Source: an uncultured Alistipes sp. (GTDB lineage Bacteria > Bacteroidota > Bacteroidia > Bacteroidales > Rikenellaceae). From it: 64,000 bases of DNA. Both the position numbers and the translations under genes were made by a program. The stretch spans positions 43,018 through 107,017 of the forward strand of contig CANBCZ010000005.1 of NCBI GenBank assembly GCA_947367255.1, read 5' to 3'. Below are positions 54,972 to 63,925 of this stretch, one piece after another. The notes beneath the pieces were generated by a model that saw only the letters and a list, made by a program, of their open reading frames with translations, searched no databases and was not told where the DNA came from. Numbering within the stretch: the first letter of the stretch is position 1; each line of letters begins with the position of its first letter.

Positions 54972-54979
54972 TATCTTTG
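54972..54979 (+). promoter_or_regulatory. -7 box TATCTTTG giving a leaderless PAQR transcript
   Basis: Perfect TAnnTTTG, ending 7 bases before the ATG at 54987. Initiation at the usual distance lands on or next to the start codon. Confidence 0.7.
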
Positions 54980-54986
54980 CGCCGTT

Positions 54987-55643
54987 ATGAGAACACTTCT
55001 ATACATCCCTACTTTTGGCGAGGAGGTAGCAAATGCCGTCTCTCACGGAGTGATGGCAATAGTAATGTTGCTCGCTCTGCCCTTTTCAGCTCTTTGGAGC
55101 TATACACACGCAGTTGGCAACAACATCGAGTCTGCAGTCGGCGTCTCGATATTTGTCATCTCGATTTTTATGATGTTTTTGACCTCCACTCTCTACCACT
55201 CGATGGGTCCTAATTCAAAGCACAAGGAGATATTTCAGATCCTCGACCACATTATGATATACTTCGCCATTGCAGGCTCGTATACTCCTATCGCTCTGAC
55301 AGTTATAGGTGGCTGGCAAGGTATTTTGATTGTGATAATTCAGTGGGTTATGGTGTTGTTCGGAATATTCTACAAGTCGCTCTCCAAGCGCTCTATTCCG
55401 GCTATCAGTCTGACGATTTATCTGATTATGGGATGGACCATAATCTTCTTCTTTCCGCTCTTTTTGAGAAACTCCTCCCTCCCGCTGCTTATACTCATTG
55501 CCGCCGGCGGAGTATTCTACACAATCGGCGCATGGTTCTACGCAAAGAAGGGATTTAAGTACCACCACCTTGTGTGGCATCTGATGATAAACATCGCCGC
55601 CATTTGCCACTTTATAGCGATAGTTTTCTTCCTCAATATGTAA
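54987..55643 (+). CDS. Hemolysin III/PAQR family membrane protein
   Basis: 218 residues with seven transmembrane segments. PAQR-type metal-site residues: H71 in TLYHSMGP, D87/H88 in ILDHIMIYFAIAGSYTP, and a C-terminal KYHHLVWHL with two histidines. Bacterial members may sense or hydrolyse lipids and affect membrane fluidity; the hemolysin name is historical. It has its own apparently leaderless promoter and is terminated by a bidirectional hairpin at 55649-55684. Confidence 0.92.
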   Translation: MRTLLYIPTFGEEVANAVSHGVMAIVMLLALPFSALWSYTHAVGNNIESAVGVSIFVISIFMMFLTSTLYHSMGPNSKHKEIFQILDHIMIYFAIAGSYTPIALTVIGGWQGILIVIIQWVMVLFGIFYKSLSKRSIPAISLTIYLIMGWTIIFFFPLFLRNSSLPLLILIAAGGVFYTIGAWFYAKKGFKYHHLVWHLMINIAAICHFIAIVFFLNM

Positions 55644-55648
55644 AAAAC

Positions 55649-55684
55649 AATGAGTGTGTCCAACTCCGGAACACACTCATTTTA
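55649..55684. terminator. Bidirectional intrinsic terminator
   Basis: AATGAGTGTGT pairs with ACACACTCATT, with T-rich flanks on both strands. It lies between the convergent PAQR and DUF1573 genes. Confidence 0.85.
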
Positions 55685-55710
55685 TCTTTTCAGAAGCTGT
55701 ATAACAAGAG

Positions 55711-56103
55711 CTATTTCTCAACAGAATTTCCGCGAACAGTGACATAGGAAATTCCTGCATTTGTATTCACTTCTACCACACGATTGAACACACCCGGTTC
55801 CATCTTTGCAGCCTCGAGAGTCATCACAATTTCGGTACTCTGCCCAACCTTTAGCGGGCGACGCACATAGCTTGCCTTCAAACAAGAACAGGAGGTCTTG
55901 ACACTCAGCAGCACAAGCGGCTTATCAGTCTGATTTTCAATGACAAAAATGCAAGTATAGTTTTTATTTTCTCGCAATACATCTCCAAAATCAAAGACCT
56001 TTTTATCGAACTTCACGCCCGATTTTTCAGTACTCTCTCTACCCTGTCCGAAGACCGGCACAGAGAGCATAAGAAGCGAAAGAATTAATAAAAATCTCTT
56101 CAT
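55711..56103 (-). CDS. DUF1573 exported protein
   Basis: 130 residues. Signal peptide ends VFGQ. An Ig-like domain has the DUF1573 signature FDFGDVLRENKNYTCIFVIE and KTSCSCLKASY with two cysteines. The function is unknown; family members are periplasmic and sometimes linked to TonB or outer membrane proteins. It follows tonB by 6 bases. Confidence 0.88.
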   Translation of the reverse strand: MKRFLLILSLLMLSVPVFGQGRESTEKSGVKFDKKVFDFGDVLRENKNYTCIFVIENQTDKPLVLLSVKTSCSCLKASYVRRPLKVGQSTEIVMTLEAAKMEPGVFNRVVEVNTNAGISYVTVRGNSVEK

Positions 56104-56109
56104 AATCTA

Positions 56110-56799
56110 CTACTTTTCTGCCTTAAGTTTGAATATATATGTAATTGTACCGCCCTGCATAAATGCATTGCTCTCGGTAAATCTCGCTCGTTTTGCCGCA
56201 GCAATTGCAGCCTCAACGAGTGCGGAATCAGAGGTTGTAGAGCCCGTCGGCTCGAATGTTGCCGAGGTTACCCTTCCGCTCTTATCCACAGCCACACGCA
56301 CGACGACCTTTCCGCCCTTATTTCCTCCCGGATATGTCGGCATAGGCAACTCGCCTGCAAGTCCACGACCCTGCAGCCCCTCATCCAGCGCGTCTGTACC
56401 AATAGGATTCAATCCGTGAGAAGTGCCACTCGACTGCTCCTTTTCACCCTCTTTGGCAAGCGGATTTCCGCTCTGCTCCGAGGTCTCTGTATCGCCATTA
56501 TTCATCTTAAACAGCGCTCGCGGATTAACCGTCTGGGTCTTCGGCTCCTCACCATGCACCTGCTGCGTAGACTCCTGCTCCACCTCGTTCGGATGATACG
56601 GCGCAACCTCCTGTTTCGGCATCGGACGCGACTGTGCCACCACAGGAACGGGGTCTGTTTTCGGCTCGACAAGCTCAATAAAGAGCTCTGCCTCCTTCGG
56701 CGTCTGCACGACAAAGTCCACAACGCCATAGAGCAGCAAAAGTGCCACTACAGCGCCATAGACAAGCGTTACAAGTATTGCCCAATGTTTTGAGTTCAT
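56110..56799 (-). CDS. tonB: TonB energy transducer
   Basis: 229 residues. N-terminal transmembrane helix (about 8-30), a Pro/Glu-rich periplasmic spacer (about 37-150) and the TonB C-terminal beta domain (GKVVVRVAVDKSGRVTSATF, then AAKRARFTES and a TYIFKLK end). It passes inner-membrane proton energy to SusC and other receptors. It lies downstream of exbD, with 315 bases of gap carrying structured elements and no visible -7 box, so it may depend on read-through. Confidence 0.88.
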   Translation of the reverse strand: MNSKHWAILVTLVYGAVVALLLLYGVVDFVVQTPKEAELFIELVEPKTDPVPVVAQSRPMPKQEVAPYHPNEVEQESTQQVHGEEPKTQTVNPRALFKMNNGDTETSEQSGNPLAKEGEKEQSSGTSHGLNPIGTDALDEGLQGRGLAGELPMPTYPGGNKGGKVVVRVAVDKSGRVTSATFEPTGSTTSDSALVEAAIAAAKRARFTESNAFMQGGTITYIFKLKAEK

Positions 56800-56820
56800 A
56801 GTTTCTTATGCCATTAGCCG

Positions 56821-56852
56821 TTAGCCTTATAGCGGTATCCGCAATGCGGATG
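56821..56852. repeat. 32-base repeat unit with short inverted repeat (copy 2)
   Basis: TTAGCCTTATAG then ATCCGC/GCGGAT. Same length as 14575-14606, differing at five positions, and followed by the same order of elements. Confidence 0.6.
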
Positions 56853-56900
56853 TTTTTATATATTTCATTGACAGTTTGTCGTCTGAGTTCTACCTCCCCG

Positions 56901-56944
56901 TTTTATCGTCAAAACGCGGTAGATACAACGCTATCACGATAAAA
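56901..56944. repeat. 44-base mini-element (TTTTATCGTC ... CACGATAAAA)
   Basis: Arms TTTTATCGT/ACGATAAAA pair perfectly and the interior is CGCGGTAGATACAACGC, the left part of E9. Same length as the mini-element at 14642-14685. Bases 56945-56989 carry a decayed repeat of the same interior (GTTTACAACGCTCGG). Confidence 0.65.
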
Positions 56945-56989
56945 TTGCTTTTAAGGCGAGGTTTACAACGCTCGGCAATCCATCGTCCG

Positions 56990-57114
56990 TTTTATCGTCA
57001 GAACGCGGTAGATACAACGCTCGCCGATATTATCAGCGATGGGACATACTTTGCGTATTTCCCATTGCTGATAATGAGGTAGCGGCAGTAGGTATCCGCG
57101 TTATCACGATAAAA
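56990..57114. repeat. Structured 3'-end element E9
   Basis: 125 bases. Arms TTTTATCGTCA and CACGATAAAA. AACGCGG..ATAC pairs with GTAT..CCGCGTT. The hairpin pairs TTATCAGC (57030-57037) with GCTGATAA (57067-57074), continues as GATGGG/CCCATT, and has tip ATAC-TTTGC-GTAT. The last base abuts the TAG stop of exbD at 57115. Confidence 0.85.
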
Positions 57115-57516
57115 CTACGGTTGGGTGGCGAGAATCAAGCGGTAATCATTGTCCTTCGCAATATTCATCACCTTTACCACCTCATCTACTGCAACGGTTT
57201 TATCGCAGTGGAGGGATACGGTAGGTGTCTCCTGACCGGCAAGACGCTCGCGCAGAGCCGCCTCGACGCCCTCGATACCCTGCACGCGGTCAAGCTCTAC
57301 ATAGTAGTTATAACCGGCAGGGGCTTTTTGTATAGACACGGTAGTTATAGCCTTATCCTTCAGCTGGTTACTACTCTTTGGGAGCAGCAACTTAAGGGCA
57401 TTAGGGTTGATGAGCGTTGTTGCGATAATCATAAATATAAGCAACAAGAACATCAAGTCCGTCATAGCCGATGCCGAGTAGGATTTATCTACCTTTGAAC
57501 CTCTCTTTATAGCCAT
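57115..57516 (-). CDS. exbD: Biopolymer transport protein ExbD
   Basis: 133 residues: a short cytoplasmic N-terminus, one transmembrane helix with the proton-carrying aspartate D20 (SAMTDLMFLLLIFMI) and a periplasmic domain. It works with ExbB as the proton motor for TonB. It starts 15 bases after exbB. The stop codon abuts element E9, which lies between it and tonB. Confidence 0.92.
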   Translation of the reverse strand: MAIKRGSKVDKSYSASAMTDLMFLLLIFMIIATTLINPNALKLLLPKSSNQLKDKAITTVSIQKAPAGYNYYVELDRVQGIEGVEAALRERLAGQETPTVSLHCDKTVAVDEVVKVMNIAKDNDYRLILATQP

Positions 57517-57531
57517 AATGTAGAATCTGTT

Positions 57532-58215
57532 TTACTTCTGTGCAGGTTGATTAAGGATATCCATAAAGGCGATAGAGTTTGCCTCCATACGGAAGACAAG
57601 CTTCTCGATAGCTGCCACGAGGTAGTTATAACCGAAGTAAGCAGGGATACCGACAAGCAGACCACCTACGGTTGTAATCATTGCCACATACATACCGCCT
57701 GAGAGCAGTGCCATATCTACAGTACCACCCGCTGCAGACATATCCATAAAGGTCTGCACCATACCCATAACGGTACCCAAGAAACCGATCATCGGCGCAC
57801 CACCGGCAATAGTTGCGAGGAATGGCAGACCATTCTCAAGTCGCGACACCTCAAGGTTTGCCACATTCTCGATAGCGCTCTGCACATCAGCCATAGGGCG
57901 ACCCAGACGCTCGATACCCTTCTCAACCATACGGGCAATAGGGGTATTGCTGCGACGACACATGTCCACAGCTGCACGGATATTACCGTCAGAGATAGCG
58001 TCACGAATACGGTTCATAAAGCCCATATTCATACCCTTTGAAGCCTTGCGGATTGCCAAAAAGCGCTCCACGAAGATAAATACGGTAACGCCGCCAAGTG
58101 CGAGAAGCACCCACATAAGCCAGCCACCGCTGTTAAAAAGTTGCCAGAGGCTCATCTGTCCCGCCTCAGTGACCTGCTCGACCACCTCGGTTGTCTGTAA
58201 AAGTGTAAAATTCAT
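57532..58215 (-). CDS. exbB: MotA/TolQ/ExbB proton channel protein
   Basis: 227 residues with three transmembrane segments. Typical motifs: GGWLMWVLLALGGVTVFIFVERF, LATIAGGAPMIGFLGTVMGM and a third helix MYVAMITTVGGLLVGIPAYFG. It forms the proton-conducting ring with ExbD. It follows tamB by 18 bases, so tamB-exbB-exbD is probably one unit. Confidence 0.93.
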   Translation of the reverse strand: MNFTLLQTTEVVEQVTEAGQMSLWQLFNSGGWLMWVLLALGGVTVFIFVERFLAIRKASKGMNMGFMNRIRDAISDGNIRAAVDMCRRSNTPIARMVEKGIERLGRPMADVQSAIENVANLEVSRLENGLPFLATIAGGAPMIGFLGTVMGMVQTFMDMSAAGGTVDMALLSGGMYVAMITTVGGLLVGIPAYFGYNYLVAAIEKLVFRMEANSIAFMDILNQPAQK

Positions 58216-58233
58216 AGTTTTTATTTATTTAAG

Positions 58234-61200
58234 TTAATCGTAATTATTCGCATTATCCTCTATTGGCGGCGCATCAAAGCCGTTTGTCATAGACTCCAGC
58301 GCCTCCTCATCCTTATCTGTCTGTATAAAATCTACCTGATTCTGACTCTTCCTACGACGACGAGAGAAGCGGTTTGCAAGGCGCTCCTTCAGATCCTTCG
58401 CATTATCAAAATCCTCCTTGAAGTAGATACCGAGTCCCGTCTCCTGCAGACCCTGATTCTCATCAAATCGGTCGATAGTATGTGTAAAGCCCCTTGTCTT
58501 GAGCGTTCCTGCCGGATCTATAAGCCATGTGATATACGCCTCACCCGTAAATGACGATGTAGCATTTACCACGCGCGACTTATCGACAAGGTAGTTACCC
58601 TCAACCTCTATGAGCAGGCGGTTGTTAAACAGACCCTGCGAGAGTCCGAAGTCCACCTCGTCACTCATCATCTGCTCCGTCTTTGGTCTGTAGCGCAGGA
58701 TGATATTCGAGCTCTCCGACGAGAGCCAGTTGCTCAGCTGGTTCGAGAGCAGCTCAAAGCCCGTTGTTGCCGCCGAGGATACACCTATGGTTGATGCCTC
58801 GGTAGTGCTCTCCGAGAGGAACGAGTTGGCGATAAGCAGATAGAGGAACTGCTGCGACAATCGCTCCGGCGTACTGAGCACATTGGCTATAACCGCCTGA
58901 ATACTTGCATCGGCACTCGGCACCTCGACATCAAAGTCCACCGTTGGCTTTGTCAGTCGATCAGAGAGTTTGATAATACAGTTTACCGGCACTGCTCGGT
59001 TCGGTATAGAGCTATCCACATAACCCTCCAAGAGCGGCTGCAGCGACGCCTTAACCTTATATACAGCATCAATATCGAGCAACGCATCGAGCGGCTCTCC
59101 TGTCCACTGTATAGACGATCCCCTCTCAATAACGAACTTTTTATTGATAATATTTTGCAGTGTAAAGAGATAGCTACCATCGGTAATGATATAATCGCCA
59201 TACATCTCAAATATATCCGCGCCCGGATTTATGCGCATATTGAGCAGACCGTTACCCTTCGCCTTGATAATATCGCCCACTGTAGGGTCAATTACCAACT
59301 GCACCTCGGTATTATCCTTCACATCGAGCGACATATTTATATCCATACTACCACCCGACGATGTACGCTGCTTCTGGCGACGTTCAAACATCATCTTCTT
59401 GCGCACCAGATAGTTAGTAGTATCTACAGCCGACGGCTTGGCAAAGGTAACAAAGTCGGCATAGGTGATATTACTCTTATCTGTCAGCGGCATAAAGAAC
59501 TTGGAATTATCGCCCGACACGCCGGTAATATCCATCTTCACGCCCGCCTTATCACCACTCAGACGCACATCTCCCGACGCATATATATCGCCATAGAACA
59601 TATCGTTGTCGCGCGCAGTGGTGTTCATAACCTGCATATTGTTAAACTGCGCATTGAGTGAGTACTCGATGTTCGACAGATGGTTCAAGCTCAAATCCAT
59701 ACTGAGCTGACCACTATTGCGACGAGCATCATAAATAGGCACCTTATCGAGCAAAAAGCGGTTGTTATGCACCTTTATCACAGCCTTCGGTGCCGAGTAG
59801 ACACACTTGGTATAGTCAAGCGTAGTCTTCATATCGTTCACCACAATCTCTCCGTTGAGAGATGCCGAGCGTCGCTCGCCCGTAAGCGACAGATCTACAT
59901 CTGCCGTACCCTCGGTATCTACAAGCACACCCGAGAGCAGCGGATCTATCAGCGACACATCGAGCCCCTTCAGACCTATGCGGGCAAAATACCTCGAGCG
60001 TGACGGGAAGAGATAACCACTTGCCACCTGCTTGCCATCTCTGCGCGTAGTGACATAGAGATTTGCCAGCGAGCGGGCGAAGTTCCAACGCGAAGTGAGG
60101 TTCATATCTGGCACCGGCAGTGAATTGACACGCACCGAGTCCAGATCGACATTCGCCTCAATGCGAGGGTTGTTAAATGCCGAGCGAACGGTAGCATAAC
60201 CGTTTGTTCGACCCTCAATCTTATAACCTATACGCTCGGCAAACTGCGCAAACGGCGTAAGGGCGAAGTTCTTCAGCTGCAACTGCAACGAGTCACTCTT
60301 GAGACGCGAAGCGACACCGTCCACCTCGAGATTTTGCTTCTCGATGCTGTTAAAGACTCTGAACTTATTGACAGCAATGCGCGAAGAGTCTATCTCAATA
60401 CCGTCGGATGTTATCTCCCACACATTCTCGTTCTTACCAATCTTGGATGGCAAAATATCCACCGACACATGACGCAGACCATCACGACGCGAGAGCAGAG
60501 CCTTTGCTGCAAGATTTCCGCGAATATCTCGCAGGGTATCGGCAAACTCGCCATAGATATTGACCTGATTACTCTTTGCACCACCGTGCAACTTAAAGTC
60601 AGACAATCTCATAGCACCCGCCCAAAGCTCCGAAGAGCCGAGGTTAAGCACCAACGAGTCACCCTTATTATTTGCACTCAGAGCCACCTCCGAGATAAGA
60701 TATGGATACCTCTCGACACACTCCGAGCTTCCGCGAACCATAAATATATTCTCCGCAGGTGCCATATAGACCTTGATATTCGACTCCGGAGCCAGCTCCA
60801 CGCCATCCGAGAAGCAGCCGAGCAGCGGCGATATATCTTTTGCAGTCACAGAGAGCAGTGCGACCTTATTTTTCAGCACCTCCTGCTTACTCTCAATGCG
60901 TTCAAGAGCATCCTGATCGTAGAGTTGCGGCAGATAGCGAGCAAGCAGCGTCGAGACATAGTAGACAACATCCTTATACGGACAGCGGCTCTCGAAAACG
61001 GCATCCACAAACTCCGAAGTGAGGTTCATTCGACGAGTATCCTCATTGCTATCCAGTGTCAGATTGACAATATCGGACTCGACCCTGTTGCCGTTATAGT
61101 TATATACCGCATCGGCAATACTCAACCTGCCGTCCATATCGTCGAGGGTATTACCCTGTGCATCCAACCACATTGACGCCTTGATTGTAGCGACCGAATC

Positions 61201-62820
61201 ACGACGATTTATATTGAGCGCGTGCAGATCTGCGTGGCTGATCTCCGCCACAGCACTGTAGTACGGAGCGCTGCTATTCTTTCTGCTCATCGCCGCACGA
61301 ACAGCCGCCAACAGATTCTTATCACGGCTGCCAATATTTACCATACCGCCATCAGCATTGTAGTTTCCGTCAAAGGCGATAGAGTTGTAGTTATACCCGT
61401 TAAAGAGCAGATTATCCACTGCTCCACTCATCTGCGCCTCCAACTGCTCTCCTAATAGTGCCGATGCCTTGACATTAAAGTCCGCCACCATACGCTCAGG
61501 CTTTGCCAGAAGCTTATTTATATTGAGCGAGTCCGCTGTAAGTGTCGCAGTAATGCCCGACACACCCTCCTCCGGATGCATACCGCACTGCGCCTTGAGC
61601 AGACCACCACTGCCCACTGCAATATCTGCAACAGCATCGAACGATGAGATATATCCCTTAAAATCTCCCTTGATATTGAGGCGATTAGTGCGCTCGACAT
61701 ACGGCTGCACCTTCTCAGGAATATCCAGATGGGCAATCTTTGAGAGCAGAGATGTAAACTCGGCAGTTGTCACATCCACCTCCTTTACGCGAATGTTGAA
61801 GCGCGTACGAGCCACATCCGTAAGTCCACGAATAGTCGCATCTGCCCTTATTGTACCGCCATCGGCAAGGCGCATATTATCGACCTTCGCCTTGAAGTTC
61901 GCCACTGTACCGTGCATCGAGACTGTAGCGTCACTTATAGATGTATCCCACTCCCACAATCGAGGGGCAAAGTAGCCTACCATATCGCTGGTAACAAGCG
62001 ACTTATTGACATCTATATCCAATCGGACATTACGAATAAAGTCGCGATAGCTATCCCAGTCGGCACCTGTCAGTAACACCTGCGGCACATGCACCTGAGA
62101 ACCAACAGCCTCTATCATCACATCGGTAACAGATATTTCGCCCTTACCGACCTGAAATCTACCAGAGAGATTATCCAGCACAAAGCCGCTCTTCTCTACA
62201 AAGTCCAAAGAGGCTATATCTCCACCCACTACACCTCCCGGGCGCACATAAAACTCGTCTATATGGGTCTTGATGTTCTGCAGATACATATCGGCATAAT
62301 CGACACCTGCGCTGTATCTTCTGTCGTCAAAACGTTGCAGACGGAAAGATACGCTATCTGCATCTATAGAGTTGATTTTAAGCGAGAACTTACCCTTCTT
62401 GACCCTATTCGGATTGGATAGCTTCTCTGTCACCTCCTTGATATTGATCTCCCCGCGCTCGGTCTCCCTGAGGTAGAGTACGGCATTGTTCAACTTTGCC
62501 GAGGAGATTGTAAAACTCTCCTTCATACTCGCCAGCGGACCAATCTGCGCCACAACGGTAGAGGCATAGAGCAGTGTATCGCAATCCATATCCTCGACAT
62601 AGAAACCGCGCACCTTGATATGGTTGAGCATACCGACAGTGATGTGGTCAATACTCACTTTTGTACCCAGATACTCAGTCGCAAAGTCTGTTGCGTAGCG
62701 TACAGCACGATTCTGCACATTCGGTATAGAGAGCACCAAAGTTGCAAAAACAGGGAGCAGTATCAACAATAAGATTACTGATGATACTATCTTTGTAAAT
62801 ATTTTTGTAACTTTGCGCAC
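58234..62820 (-). CDS. tamB: TamB-domain envelope protein (lipid transport/outer membrane assembly)
   Basis: 1528 residues. Signal-anchor helix (SVILLLILLPVFATLVLSI), long repeated beta structure and a C-terminal DUF490/TamB domain (RLSQQFLYLLIANSFLSES and onward). TamB/AsmA proteins move phospholipids between membranes or help outer membrane protein assembly. The start is a GTG at 62818-62820 with AGAGGTAA just upstream; the next in-frame Met lies past the anchor helix. The -7 box is at 62853-62860. First gene before exbB-exbD. Confidence 0.9.
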   Translation of the reverse strand: MRKVTKIFTKIVSSVILLLILLPVFATLVLSIPNVQNRAVRYATDFATEYLGTKVSIDHITVGMLNHIKVRGFYVEDMDCDTLLYASTVVAQIGPLASMKESFTISSAKLNNAVLYLRETERGEINIKEVTEKLSNPNRVKKGKFSLKINSIDADSVSFRLQRFDDRRYSAGVDYADMYLQNIKTHIDEFYVRPGGVVGGDIASLDFVEKSGFVLDNLSGRFQVGKGEISVTDVMIEAVGSQVHVPQVLLTGADWDSYRDFIRNVRLDIDVNKSLVTSDMVGYFAPRLWEWDTSISDATVSMHGTVANFKAKVDNMRLADGGTIRADATIRGLTDVARTRFNIRVKEVDVTTAEFTSLLSKIAHLDIPEKVQPYVERTNRLNIKGDFKGYISSFDAVADIAVGSGGLLKAQCGMHPEEGVSGITATLTADSLNINKLLAKPERMVADFNVKASALLGEQLEAQMSGAVDNLLFNGYNYNSIAFDGNYNADGGMVNIGSRDKNLLAAVRAAMSRKNSSAPYYSAVAEISHADLHALNINRRDSVATIKASMWLDAQGNTLDDMDGRLSIADAVYNYNGNRVESDIVNLTLDSNEDTRRMNLTSEFVDAVFESRCPYKDVVYYVSTLLARYLPQLYDQDALERIESKQEVLKNKVALLSVTAKDISPLLGCFSDGVELAPESNIKVYMAPAENIFMVRGSSECVERYPYLISEVALSANNKGDSLVLNLGSSELWAGAMRLSDFKLHGGAKSNQVNIYGEFADTLRDIRGNLAAKALLSRRDGLRHVSVDILPSKIGKNENVWEITSDGIEIDSSRIAVNKFRVFNSIEKQNLEVDGVASRLKSDSLQLQLKNFALTPFAQFAERIGYKIEGRTNGYATVRSAFNNPRIEANVDLDSVRVNSLPVPDMNLTSRWNFARSLANLYVTTRRDGKQVASGYLFPSRSRYFARIGLKGLDVSLIDPLLSGVLVDTEGTADVDLSLTGERRSASLNGEIVVNDMKTTLDYTKCVYSAPKAVIKVHNNRFLLDKVPIYDARRNSGQLSMDLSLNHLSNIEYSLNAQFNNMQVMNTTARDNDMFYGDIYASGDVRLSGDKAGVKMDITGVSGDNSKFFMPLTDKSNITYADFVTFAKPSAVDTTNYLVRKKMMFERRQKQRTSSGGSMDINMSLDVKDNTEVQLVIDPTVGDIIKAKGNGLLNMRINPGADIFEMYGDYIITDGSYLFTLQNIINKKFVIERGSSIQWTGEPLDALLDIDAVYKVKASLQPLLEGYVDSSIPNRAVPVNCIIKLSDRLTKPTVDFDVEVPSADASIQAVIANVLSTPERLSQQFLYLLIANSFLSESTTEASTIGVSSAATTGFELLSNQLSNWLSSESSNIILRYRPKTEQMMSDEVDFGLSQGLFNNRLLIEVEGNYLVDKSRVVNATSSFTGEAYITWLIDPAGTLKTRGFTHTIDRFDENQGLQETGLGIYFKEDFDNAKDLKERLANRFSRRRRKSQNQVDFIQTDKDEEALESMTNGFDAPPIEDNANNYD

Positions 62821-62852
62821 AGATTACCTCTAAGTTATAATTTTATAACTTA

Positions 62853-62860
62853 CAAAGATA
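62853..62860 (-). promoter_or_regulatory. -7 box TATCTTTG for tamB-exbB-exbD
   Basis: Perfect TAnnTTTG on the minus strand, in the 69-base divergent gap with tsaD. No equally good plus-strand box is seen for tsaD. Confidence 0.65.
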
Positions 62861-62889
62861 GTACTATTTTTTGAAATTTGCGAATTTTT

Positions 62890-63921
62890 ATGGAGAATAA
62901 TATCATTATCCTCGGCATCGAATCCTCCTGCGACGACACTTCGGCTGCAGTATTGAAGGATACCGTTCTGCTATCGAGCGTAATTGCCTCGCAGGCAGTA
63001 CACGAGAAGTATGGCGGCGTAATCCCCGAGCTTGCCTCGCGTGCTCACCAGCAGAATATTGTTCCTGTGGTAGACACAGCACTCAAGGAGGCGGGAATTT
63101 CAATCGACAAGGTCGATGCTATCGCCTTTACACGCGGTCCGGGTCTGCTCGGCTCGCTTATGGTCGGCACATCGTTTGCAAAGGGACTCTCCATTGCAAA
63201 CAATATCCCTATGGTCGAGGTAAACCATCTCCACGGACATATCCTCTCGCACTTTGTGGATCTTCCTGACCGAGAGCTGCCACACCCTAACTACCCGTTC
63301 CTCTGCCTGCTTGTCAGCGGCGGACACACACAGATTGTCAAGGTAGATGCTCCGGACAAGATGGAGATTGTCGGTACAACTATCGACGACGCTGCGGGCG
63401 AGGCTCTCGACAAGTGCGCCAAGGTTATGGATCTGCCATATCCCGGCGGTCCGATTATCGACCGATTGGCAAAGGAGGGAGACAAAGATGTATTTAAGTT
63501 CGCAAAGCCGCGCGTAGAGGAGTTAAACTACTCATTCTCAGGTCTTAAGACCTCGTTCCTCTACACCCTGCGCGACGCTGTTGCAGAAAATCCCGACTTT
63601 ATCGAGCAGAACAAGGCAGACCTCTGCGCATCACTGCTCCATACCGTCGTAGATATCCTCGTAGATAAACTTATCAAGGCTTCTAAACAGTTCGGCATCA
63701 AGGATATAGCACTCGGTGGCGGCGTATCTGCAAACTCTGCACTGCGCGCAAGAATCGAGGCAGAGGGCGCTAAGCGCCACTGGCGTACCTTCCTCCCTGA
63801 GCTGAAGTTTACAACAGACAACGCCGCAATGATTGCCGTTGCCGGTTACTACCGCTACCTCCGCGGTGAACTCTCAACCCTCGACGCAGCTCCGATAGCG
63901 CGATACGAGGAGATGATATAA
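62890..63921 (+). CDS. tsaD: tRNA N6-adenosine threonylcarbamoyltransferase
   Basis: 343 residues from ATG 62890 (an in-frame TTG at 62878 is less likely). Makes t6A37 in ANN-decoding tRNAs with TsaB/C/E. Motifs: LGIESSCDDTSAA at 8-20, GGVIPELASR, the metal-binding H112 and H116 in NHLHGH, LLVSGGHTQI, and the ATP-binding GGGVSANSALR and TDNAAMIA near the C-terminus. Divergent from tamB. Confidence 0.96.
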   Translation: MENNIIILGIESSCDDTSAAVLKDTVLLSSVIASQAVHEKYGGVIPELASRAHQQNIVPVVDTALKEAGISIDKVDAIAFTRGPGLLGSLMVGTSFAKGLSIANNIPMVEVNHLHGHILSHFVDLPDRELPHPNYPFLCLLVSGGHTQIVKVDAPDKMEIVGTTIDDAAGEALDKCAKVMDLPYPGGPIIDRLAKEGDKDVFKFAKPRVEELNYSFSGLKTSFLYTLRDAVAENPDFIEQNKADLCASLLHTVVDILVDKLIKASKQFGIKDIALGGGVSANSALRARIEAEGAKRHWRTFLPELKFTTDNAAMIAVAGYYRYLRGELSTLDAAPIARYEEMI

Positions 63922-63925
63922 AGCC

